Below, piece by piece: positions 31,819-37,854 of a DNA stretch of 64,000 nt. The position numbers were made by a program, and so were the translations under genes. Position 1 is the first letter of the stretch, and each line of letters starts with the position of its first letter. The notes under the pieces were generated by a model. The model was given only the letters and a program-made list of their open reading frames with translations, did not search any database and was not told the DNA's origin. The stretch comes from a virus: positions 1 to 64,000 of IMG/VR virus record IMGVR_UViG_3300031951_000093. The stretch is one strand, 5' to 3'.

Positions 31819-32667
31819 ATGAAACTATTGCGCGGCGGGTCTTGGGACCCCTTTCCCGAGGACTGCCGCTCGGCTTCCCGCTTCCACGGCGCCCCCGACC
31901 TTGCCGACGACTTCGTCGGGTTCCGCGTGGTCTGCCTCCCGTCACCTTCACCTTCAATCTTTCAACAGATGATTAAACTATTGCGCGGCGGCTCTTGGGT
32001 TAACCATCCCCGGTTCTGCCGCTCGGCCTACCGCGGCAGGGACCACTCGGATTACCGCTACAATGGCTGCGGTTTCCGCGTCACTCAGCCACCAGGTGCA
32101 TCCTCGTTTGAAATTACAATGGTTCCCATTTTAGCAGGTGAATTCATGATGGGAACATCAAGCGACCTAAATGAATGGAGCGACGAAGAGCCACAACATT
32201 TGGTGAATATAAATAGCTTTTCAATAAGCCAAACGCCTATTACTCAGACGCAATGGCGGGCAGTGGCATCATTGCCAAAAGTTGAAATAAATCTAAAGCT
32301 AGATCCATCTTATTTCAAGGGTGATAATCTGCCTGTTGAGAGTGTAAACTGGTATGAAGCAATGGAGTTTTGTCGGAGGTTAAGCGCCGCAACGGGAGAA
32401 AAATATACACTACCAACAGAAGCGCAGTGGGAATACGCTTGCCGTGCTGGTACTACAACGCCATATAACATAGGGGACAAAATCACAAAAGAACAAGCGA
32501 ACTGTGGCAGCAGTAAAACCACACCAGTGCTCAAGTATCCTCCTAACACCTGGGGATTGCATGATATGCACGGCAATGTTTGGGAATGGTGCTTAGATGA
32601 TTGGCACCCTAATTATGAAGGCGCTCCAAATGATGGTAGTGCTTGGCTTGATGGAGATGCAAAATGA
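31819..32667 (+). CDS. circularly permuted FGE/SUMF1-type protein with two variable-repeat-like segments
   Basis: The 282-aa product belongs to the formylglycine-generating enzyme/C-type-lectin-fold group, but its modules are in an altered order. Two copies of the usual C-terminal module (KLLRGGSW...CRSA...GFRV, residues 2-37 and 53-88) come first. Then come the N-terminal module (FMMGTSS, EEPQHLVNI), PVESVNWYEAMEF, LPTEAQWEYACRAG and GNVWEWCLDDW. The protein stops just where RGGSW would follow. The two modules differ at about 17 of 36 positions while flanks are near identical, a pattern typical of target proteins of diversity-generating retroelements. Strong AAGGAGG site at 31802. Likely role: a displayed ligand-binding protein. 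Confidence 0.75.
   Translation: MKLLRGGSWDPFPEDCRSASRFHGAPDLADDFVGFRVVCLPSPSPSIFQQMIKLLRGGSWVNHPRFCRSAYRGRDHSDYRYNGCGFRVTQPPGASSFEITMVPILAGEFMMGTSSDLNEWSDEEPQHLVNINSFSISQTPITQTQWRAVASLPKVEINLKLDPSYFKGDNLPVESVNWYEAMEFCRRLSAATGEKYTLPTEAQWEYACRAGTTTPYNIGDKITKEQANCGSSKTTPVLKYPPNTWGLHDMHGNVWEWCLDDWHPNYEGAPNDGSAWLDGDAK
31822..31929 (+). repeat. variable-repeat-like segment 1
   Basis: The 36 codons encode KLLRGGSW...GFRV. Most differing codons end in C (GAC, CCC, TCC, TTC, CAC, GGC, GCC), as expected if they derive from AAC codons of a template repeat by adenine mutagenesis. Confidence 0.65.
31975..32082 (+). repeat. variable-repeat-like segment 2
   Basis: The second 36-codon copy matches segment 1 in the framework codons (AAACTATTGCGCGGCGG, TCTTGG, TGCCGCTCGGC, TTCCGCGT) and differs at W-adjacent and inter-motif codons. 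It keeps some AAC, AAT, TAC and GAC codons. Confidence 0.65.
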
Positions 32668-32951
32668 GACTACAAACTGCTGAAGATAGTGTAAATTGGC
32701 TGCGATGCAATGGCCATGTTAAGATTGGAGTTAAACTTCAAAAAGATTTAGATGCTAATGCTGATATGGTAATAGACAACAAAGAACCTCCGCTGCATTG
32801 CTTGTTAGATGAAGATCCAGAAGCGCAGTTGCCGGAAGTTTGCGTGTTTGATGATCCTGATGGCGTCATAAATGACTGCGCATTTGCTAGACATATTTGT
32901 GCACAAGGTAGGCTTAAAACAGCATGTAAATACTATAAAAAAGAGATATGA
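32664..32951 (+). CDS. hypothetical acidic protein (95 aa)
   Basis: A 95-aa protein with several Cys and an acidic middle, ending in a basic segment (KTACKYYKKEI). It overlaps the FGE-like gene by ATGA, so it is co-translated with it. A partner of the displayed protein is possible but unproved. Confidence 0.5.
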   Translation: MRLQTAEDSVNWLRCNGHVKIGVKLQKDLDANADMVIDNKEPPLHCLLDEDPEAQLPEVCVFDDPDGVINDCAFARHICAQGRLKTACKYYKKEI

Positions 32952-33250
32952 CCAAACAAGTAGATCGGGCATTCTGGGATCAACCAAAGCAGCTAGACGG
33001 CGAGCGCTGGCAAGATTATGTGGTTCGTTTAAGGAGGTTTCGAGAGCAATATGTAGAACCGATAAAAGGTGAGCATTATATAGATTATCTCATTCGATGG
33101 AAGTGGTTTTATGTTGAGCAGCAACAAATAAGGAATGAGCAATTAAGAGAAAAAAACCAGGCGAAAAAAGAAAAACTTATCAAAGCAAAAAGAAAGACCA
33201 AAATACGATTAAGACTCAAACCACCTGCACATACTAATGCACAATCATGA
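32948..33250 (+). CDS. basic helical protein (100 aa)
   Basis: A 100-aa protein with Trp and Arg-rich N-terminal half and a Lys/Arg-rich coiled coil in the C-terminal half. ATGA overlaps at both ends. Nucleic-acid binding is plausible from charge only. Confidence 0.5.
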   Translation: MTKQVDRAFWDQPKQLDGERWQDYVVRLRRFREQYVEPIKGEHYIDYLIRWKWFYVEQQQIRNEQLREKNQAKKEKLIKAKRKTKIRLRLKPPAHTNAQS

Positions 33251-33594
33251 CCGATTCACAAAACCAGCAAGATAAGCTTGCAGAATTAGAAAGAGATCTT
33301 ATGTTTGAACGTGCTCAAATTAAAGAAGAGCGCAATAAAATCAACAAAGAAGGAGAAGCATTTTTAAGGGAAATTGATAAAATGCAAAATGAGTTAGCAT
33401 CATATAAAGAAGCTTTGGTGCTTGCTGGCAGGATGGCAGATTGCGCCATTAATCTAGTTGGAGGGAGTACTTTGAATGAAGTAATTCAACCAGTAAGAAT
33501 TGATCATGTCTCAAGCGCCGCACATCAGTTGCGATTGGTTGTTGAAGCATATAATGATTGCATTATTCAAATGCACGGAACCACAAAACAATGA
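33247..33594 (+). CDS. coiled-coil hypothetical protein (115 aa)
   Basis: The N-terminal 60 residues form a strong coiled coil; the rest is helical with Ala, Val and Asn. It overlaps the tmk start by ATGA. Function unknown. Confidence 0.5.
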   Translation: MTDSQNQQDKLAELERDLMFERAQIKEERNKINKEGEAFLREIDKMQNELASYKEALVLAGRMADCAINLVGGSTLNEVIQPVRIDHVSSAAHQLRLVVEAYNDCIIQMHGTTKQ

Positions 33595-34283
33595 AAGGCT
33601 TTTTCATCACCCTAGAAGGCATCGACGGATGCGGCAAGACCACACAACTCAAGTCACTGGCTGAATGGCTGCCCACAAGTGGCCTGATGCCCCCTGGTGC
33701 CGAGTTGATCACCACGCGAGAGCCAGGCGGCACGGAGTTGGGGATGTTATTGCGAGGGCTTTTGTTGAGCCCATTGAAGGGTCAGGAGCCGAGCCGTAGG
33801 GCTGAGCTATTGTTGTATATGGCCGATCGTGCTCAACACGTGGAAAGAGTGATCATGCCAGCACTAGGGGCTGGCCATTGGGTGTTATGCGATCGTTTTA
33901 GCGCGTCAACAATTGCGTATCAGGGTTATGGAAGGGGGTGGCCGTTGAGTGATATTGAAAGGTTGAATCATTTTGCAACTACGGGTCTTAGGCCTGACCT
34001 AACCCTGTTGATAGATATTTCAGTAGATGAAGCACTAAAGCGTACAAAAAATAAGCAGCCGGATCGAATTGAAGCGGAAGGAAGAGAGTTTTTGAAGCGA
34101 GTGCGTCAAGGGTATGAAAAGCATAATGTCACAATGGTCTTTTATGATGCATACACAAACAGTGTAGATGCTTCTCGAAGTCAGACTTTATTCATAAGAA
34201 TAAACGGATTAGACTCTGTAGAATTGGTAACGCAAAAGTGTAAAGATGTGATTAGCGATCGTGTTCTGCAGTTAAAATCATGA
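33591..34283 (+). CDS. tmk: thymidylate kinase
   Basis: The 230-aa protein has the P-loop EGIDGCGKTTQ (about residues 9-19), the dTMP-site TREPGG and a DRFSASTIAYQGYGRG segment, then the LTLLIDISVDEAL strand. It phosphorylates dTMP to dTDP. The length is near that of bacterial enzymes. The ATG at 33591 overlaps the preceding stop. It works after ThyX in dTTP supply. Confidence 0.95.
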   Translation: MKGFFITLEGIDGCGKTTQLKSLAEWLPTSGLMPPGAELITTREPGGTELGMLLRGLLLSPLKGQEPSRRAELLLYMADRAQHVERVIMPALGAGHWVLCDRFSASTIAYQGYGRGWPLSDIERLNHFATTGLRPDLTLLIDISVDEALKRTKNKQPDRIEAEGREFLKRVRQGYEKHNVTMVFYDAYTNSVDASRSQTLFIRINGLDSVELVTQKCKDVISDRVLQLKS

Positions 34284-34570
34284 GCATGTGGAATTTATCT
34301 CCAGGAGGAGGAATAGATATTGATCCCGAAGATCTTCGCAGCATCATTCAGGGTAAGTGTATGATCAGAAAGTGCCCTGATTGCAATGGTGATGGTAATG
34401 TGTATTGGCATTACAAATCAGATGATGATGAAAATCCAAGGCAGGTAAGTCGTCAGTTTTTTGATGACTGGGAAAATAGAGACAATGACGAAGACAATGG
34501 TCCATCTGTTGAAGAAGAATTATGCGAAACGTGTTGGGGTGTTGGGTATATTGCAGCGATTAAATCATGA
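34280..34570 (+). CDS. DnaJ-type zinc-motif protein
   Basis: The 96-aa protein has two CxxCxGxG-like motifs: CPDCNGDGN (about residues 32-40) and CETCWGVGY (about 80-88), separated by an acidic loop. This fits one zinc-binding DnaJ-type hairpin. No J-domain is present here, but a J-domain occurs in the basic protein at 61901. ATGA overlap with tmk. Confidence 0.65.
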   Translation: MSMWNLSPGGGIDIDPEDLRSIIQGKCMIRKCPDCNGDGNVYWHYKSDDDENPRQVSRQFFDDWENRDNDEDNGPSVEEELCETCWGVGYIAAIKS

Positions 34571-34677
34571 AACCCGAAAGCCCGCATGGATCAAAGATGA
34601 AGAAATGTGGAGGCGTATCGTGGGATCTGCTAGGATTAAGCTTCCTTTTGAGACTGAGATTCAATGAGCATTTCTGA
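34567..34677 (+). CDS. ambiguous small reading frame
   Basis: An ATG overlaps the previous stop (ATGA at 34567) and opens 36 codons. A second frame through the same DNA ends at 34667, exactly at the ATGA that starts the next gene, and reads more protein-like (KPAWIKDEEMWRRIVG) but has no good start codon. One of the two frames is probably used, or the spot carries a frameshift. Confidence 0.3.
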   Translation: MKPESPHGSKMKKCGGVSWDLLGLSFLLRLRFNEHF

Positions 34678-35587
34678 AGATGTTGCTTTTTATGATTTAA
34701 TGGAAAGCAAGCGCAAGGCAAGCCTTACTTCACAGAATCTTATTGATCTTTTTGCAGAGCTTGAAGATTTTAAGGTTGTTGACGTTGCAGAAATTGAACA
34801 TTATTATAGGTATAGACTGCCGGAGACAACATCTGAAAACTACAAAAAAATCTTGGTGCGTCTTGCTCAAGAATATGTGCACGTCAAACTAGGATTAATC
34901 ACGGAGAAAGCGATTGAAATTGACAAAATTGACAAATTTGGCTACTCTATTGCGGTAGAATTTAATCCGCTTTTTTGGGTTCCTGAAGATTCTAATGATG
35001 TGATTAGAGTTCAAATAGAGTATAAGGAGATTTACATCAAACAGTTAAAGCGTAACCTAAAAAGTGCAGGTTATTTGATTCCAAATCTTGATTTTCAACC
35101 CTTGCAATCTCCCATGAAAGATCAACTTAATCCATCCTGCTGGGATGCACTTCAAAGCTTCCGTGATCTAAATGTAAATGCGCCGCTTGTTGATTGTTTG
35201 CTTGATTTACGCAAGCAGATTGCAGAAAAAGATAAGCCTGTGAATAATTTTTACAAGCAGGATGCAATTGAAGACGAATTAGATCACACAATTACCATTG
35301 ATGGCGTTGTTTATTATAGCGCTGAGCATCATAAGCCCGTGAGCGGTGAGATGGTGATTGGGTTTACAAAGCCGTTTACTTCTTATGAAGCTAACGATGA
35401 CCGGCGTAACAATGGATTGCCTTCTTTCTTGCGCCCGATGCCTGAAATTACTTGGTATTCATCGGATAAATCCTGCTGGCTTGTTCCTTGCGGGTCAAGT
35501 TATCGTGAAGAAAATATAAAAGCGTGGACAAAACTGCCGCATCCTGAGAGAACTGAAGAGCTTTTTGATTTTATGGATAGGATCTGA
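34664..35587 (+). CDS. hypothetical protein (307 aa)
   Basis: A 307-aa soluble protein with an N-terminal helical half, a YxxYRLPETTSENY segment near residue 48, and a beta-rich C-terminal half with many Tyr and Pro. No catalytic motif is recognised. It may be multi-domain. Confidence 0.5.
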   Translation: MSISEDVAFYDLMESKRKASLTSQNLIDLFAELEDFKVVDVAEIEHYYRYRLPETTSENYKKILVRLAQEYVHVKLGLITEKAIEIDKIDKFGYSIAVEFNPLFWVPEDSNDVIRVQIEYKEIYIKQLKRNLKSAGYLIPNLDFQPLQSPMKDQLNPSCWDALQSFRDLNVNAPLVDCLLDLRKQIAEKDKPVNNFYKQDAIEDELDHTITIDGVVYYSAEHHKPVSGEMVIGFTKPFTSYEANDDRRNNGLPSFLRPMPEITWYSSDKSCWLVPCGSSYREENIKAWTKLPHPERTEELFDFMDRI

Positions 35588-35590
35588 GCC

Positions 35591-35989
35591 ATGGGACTTG
35601 ATCTTTCACATAATGCATTCTCAGGTAGTTATAGATCATTTAACAGCTTGCGTTCATTTGTTTGCGAAGCTGCTGGCGGCAGTTGGCCGCCTCATTCTGA
35701 TAAAAAGCTGGATCCTAAGCTTTGGTATATTGATGATGCGTTTAGCAAGGATACTCATCCTGGCCTTTGGGAGTTTTTGTCACATTCAGATAGCATGGGT
35801 GAAATCAGTCCATTGCTATGTGCATCATTAGCAAAAGACCTAGAAGAATTATTGCCGACCATGGTTAAAATGGACTCAATTGGTCTGGGTCATATTGCAA
35901 GAAATGGAGGATATGTTGCGACCGTAAATAAACTAATTATTGGATGTAAAGCCGCCGCCGCTATGGGCGAGCCTTTGCATTTTAAGTGA
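35591..35989 (+). CDS. phage protein of the MGLDLSH type
   Basis: The 132-aa protein begins MGLDLSHNAFSGSY and has a central HSDSMGEISPLLCASLAKDLEELLP. I recall this layout (GLDxSH start, HSDxxGEI motif, Leu-rich helix) from a widespread unnamed phage family. It ends before the first AGAGAT cassette. Confidence 0.65.
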   Translation: MGLDLSHNAFSGSYRSFNSLRSFVCEAAGGSWPPHSDKKLDPKLWYIDDAFSKDTHPGLWEFLSHSDSMGEISPLLCASLAKDLEELLPTMVKMDSIGLGHIARNGGYVATVNKLIIGCKAAAAMGEPLHFK

Positions 35990-36077
35990 TTACAACAGAA
36001 TGTGAAGATTTTCCGCGAAAAGGGGCAGGTGGTGGCCTTGTGGGATAGGATGTGTTCATCGGGGGAGAGATCCTCCG
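35988..36077 (+). promoter_or_regulatory. cassette promoter and AGAGAT hairpin, copy 1
   Basis: GATTACAACAGAATGTGA is followed by a TAGGAT -10-like element near 36045 and a hairpin CGGGGG-AGAGAT-CCTCCG at 36060-36077. A second hairpin (CCGG...CCGG) lies between it and the ATG at 36112. This copy keeps the loop but has a different stem sequence. Confidence 0.6.
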
Positions 36078-36111
36078 CCACCCTCAGCCGGTCTTGTAGC
36101 CGGATTTGTAT

Positions 36112-36423
36112 ATGACCAATGACAACATTAAATTGGTGTTTACAGACGAAGTTGGCGATAAAATTCTTGGCTTTACTGTTCGGAGTGACAACAACTGCTC
36201 AATCATTTGCAAAACGATTGAGCAGTTGCAGGAAGTTGGCGCAACCGCTTGGGCAAACAGCGTTGAGCTGTTGATTTGGCTGAGTCGGACGCCAGAATTC
36301 TGGGGTGAGGCTGCTACCAGCGCTCGTTTTTTGGTATGGGATCAGAATGCAAAATTAGCGAGAGAAGTGACTGTTCCTCGCAAGGGTTGTGAAAGGCCTT
36401 TTGATAGGTGGGATTTGATCTAA
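36112..36423 (+). CDS. hypothetical protein (103 aa), cassette gene 1
   Basis: A 103-aa alpha/beta protein with a beta N-terminus and a Trp and Ala-rich helix, ending in a basic segment. It stands alone between its promoter-leader and the terminator at 36439. Function unknown. Confidence 0.55.
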   Translation: MTNDNIKLVFTDEVGDKILGFTVRSDNNCSIICKTIEQLQEVGATAWANSVELLIWLSRTPEFWGEAATSARFLVWDQNAKLAREVTVPRKGCERPFDRWDLI

Positions 36424-36438
36424 GCGATATAAGATCTC

Positions 36439-36460
36439 ACCCCAGCCATGCTGGGGTTTT
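36439..36460 (+). terminator. intrinsic terminator of cassette 1
   Basis: ACCCCAGCCATGCTGGGGT with four T. Confidence 0.8.
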
Positions 36461-36474
36461 GCATGTTTTGATTC

Positions 36475-36555
36475 GATTACAACAGATTGTTACAGATCCC
36501 TCCAGTTGCCGGATGTGTGCCCTATAGTAAGTGCATCGAAGGCAGAGATGCTTTC
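36475..36555 (+). promoter_or_regulatory. cassette promoter and AGAGAT hairpin, copy 2
   Basis: GATTACAACAGATTGTTACAG is followed 28 bases later by CCTATAGTAAG (-10 at 36523) and a hairpin GAAGGC-AGAGAT-GCTTTC at 36538-36555. The transcript would begin a few bases before the hairpin. The ATG is at 36572. Confidence 0.7.
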
Positions 36556-36571
36556 TCAACCCCAAAATCAA

Positions 36572-36772
36572 ATGACTAAAGTCACCCAATCCCGCGCCCA
36601 GACTGTTATCAATGATCTTTTAGCTGTGCTCGCCTCTGGCACTTGCGTCAATCGCGCCTTTGTTGTTCATCACTTTGCAGAAGCTGGCTACGCAGACCAC
36701 TTAGCTACTCGCCACGCCGACGACATGATTGCCTTGCTGGAAGAGTTCTATCCAGGTATTTTTGCTAACTGA
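36572..36772 (+). CDS. hypothetical protein (66 aa), cassette gene 2
   Basis: A 66-aa helical protein with a NRAFVVHHFAEAGYADHL segment, resembling small helix-turn-helix-like folds but without a clear motif. The leader, not a Shine-Dalgarno sequence, precedes its ATG. Function unknown. Confidence 0.55.
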   Translation: MTKVTQSRAQTVINDLLAVLASGTCVNRAFVVHHFAEAGYADHLATRHADDMIALLEEFYPGIFAN

Positions 36773-36795
36773 TCCCGGCTAATCGCCGTCTCACT

Positions 36796-36818
36796 GCCCT
36801 TCAACCGAAGGGCTTTTT
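36796..36818 (+). terminator. intrinsic terminator of cassette 2
   Basis: GCCCTTCAACCGAAGGGC with five T. Confidence 0.85.
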
Positions 36819-36831
36819 CATGTTTTAGTTT

Positions 36832-36912
36832 GATTGCAACAGTTTGTTACAAGCTGATTCCGCTCTGTGATGCGTGCCCTATAGTGAGTTCATCGAGAGC
36901 AGAGATGCTTTC
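36832..36912 (+). promoter_or_regulatory. cassette promoter and AGAGAT hairpin, copy 3
   Basis: GATTGCAACAGTTTGTTACAAG, CCTATAGTGAG and a hairpin GAGAGC-AGAGAT-GCTTTC (36895-36912) repeat the order of copy 2 with independent stem changes. The following CTCAACCCC is also shared with copy 2. Confidence 0.7.
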
Positions 36913-36934
36913 TCAACCCCATGCCCCTCGCATC

Positions 36935-37150
36935 ATGGCTACTACCGAGTTTGCCACCGCTGCTGATTTTGCTAATTGGGCTAATCGCGCTAAGTCTATG
37001 ACTTCAGCAGAGCTGCTTTACACAGTTAATGATTGCCAACGGGCTGCTAAGGCAATGCGTGGCTGGAATCCAGTCAAGGAAGGTTTTTATGTTGATCAGG
37101 CTTGCACTTACGGAATGGAGTTAACTCGCCGCCGCAGATCTGTTGCTTGA
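36935..37150 (+). CDS. hypothetical protein (71 aa), cassette gene 3
   Basis: A 71-aa helical protein rich in Ala and Arg with two Cys. An ATG at 36921 is out of this frame. The ATG at 36935 fits the spacing to the hairpin of the other cassettes. Function unknown. Confidence 0.55.
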   Translation: MATTEFATAADFANWANRAKSMTSAELLYTVNDCQRAAKAMRGWNPVKEGFYVDQACTYGMELTRRRRSVA

Positions 37151-37182
37151 TGCATGTGTGCAAGCAGTTGTTTTAGCCAATC

Positions 37183-37207
37183 ACCCCCGGTCATGCCGGG
37201 GTTTTTT
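37183..37207 (+). terminator. intrinsic terminator of cassette 3
   Basis: CCCCCGGTCATGCCGGGG with six T. Confidence 0.85.
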
Positions 37208-37220
37208 ATGCTTTGAAATA

Positions 37221-37302
37221 ATTACAACAGTTTGTTACGAGTTGGCGCCAGTGTCGTGGCTCGTGCTCTATGATGTTTGTATCGAAGGCAGAGATGACCT
37301 TC
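37221..37302 (+). promoter_or_regulatory. cassette promoter and AGAGAT hairpin, copy 4
   Basis: ATTACAACAGTTTGTTACGA, GCTCTATGATG and a hairpin GAAGG-CAGAGATGA-CCTTC (37284-37302). The loop is larger here but contains AGAGAT. Confidence 0.65.
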
Positions 37303-37330
37303 GCCCATCACCCCACCGCAGCGGCAATCC

Positions 37331-37552
37331 GTGTCATTCATTCATTCCGAAGAAGTTCCAACTGTTGAGCAGGTGCTAGAAAACACCGCCATCGGCTGCG
37401 ACATGCACAGTTGGGCATGTGAAGGCGGAAGCATTGAGATCAGCTCCGAAGATCTCCGCCCCCTGCTGGAATCCGCTTATGACTCAACCTGCCCTAATTG
37501 GATGGCATTTGTTGATACTGAAGAGCTTGAATCGGTCGGAAATCTGGCCTGA
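37331..37552 (+). CDS. hypothetical protein (73 aa), paralogue of the 16604 C-terminal part
   Basis: The 73-aa protein (GTG start) has PTVEQVLENTAIG, H-S-W, GG, L-R-P-L-L-E-S-A-Y-D and PNW positions that match the C-terminal domain at 16604-16783. Two copies on opposite strands of the genome suggest a small functional module. Function unknown. Confidence 0.55.
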   Translation: MSFIHSEEVPTVEQVLENTAIGCDMHSWACEGGSIEISSEDLRPLLESAYDSTCPNWMAFVDTEELESVGNLA

Positions 37553-37556
37553 TCAC

Positions 37557-37655
37557 ATGACCTTTTCCGACCTAGCCTTTATCCTAGGACTTCACATCAC
37601 AATCATCCCCATCGCCATTCTCGTTAATGTCTTCCTCTCCAAGCAAGCCTCTTGA
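37557..37655 (+). CDS. very small membrane protein (32 aa)
   Basis: A 32-aa product that is hydrophobic from residue 5 to 28. It follows the previous stop by four bases and overlaps the next gene. Function unknown. Confidence 0.4.
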   Translation: MTFSDLAFILGLHITIIPIAILVNVFLSKQAS

Positions 37656-37821
37656 TAATTACGAAAGGTGTCAAGGATTTGAATTAACATCAAATGTTTT
37701 GCATCCTGATTGTTTGGATTGCCAGATTCGGCACAGAGAATCAATTGATCCAAGTCGGCAAAGCTTCTTTGTGGTTAGTCCAAGAGAATTCTTGAACAAT
37801 CGTTGCCCCTATAGAGTTTGA
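37627..37821 (+). CDS. small Cys-containing protein (64 aa)
   Basis: A 64-aa protein with Cys at the start, CLDC in the middle and a final Cys, a possible zinc site. It overlaps the preceding gene by 29 bases. Function unknown. Confidence 0.45.
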   Translation: MSSSPSKPLDNYERCQGFELTSNVLHPDCLDCQIRHRESIDPSRQSFFVVSPREFLNNRCPYRV

Positions 37822-37854
37822 TCTGTTAAGATGGGTTAAAACGACTCACCGCTT

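Noticed and set aside
16228-37240. NtcA sites (GTA-N8-TAC) as explanation of the promoter box
   Set aside because: The box does not contain GTA and TAC at the N8 spacing in any copy checked, so a different regulator is assumed.
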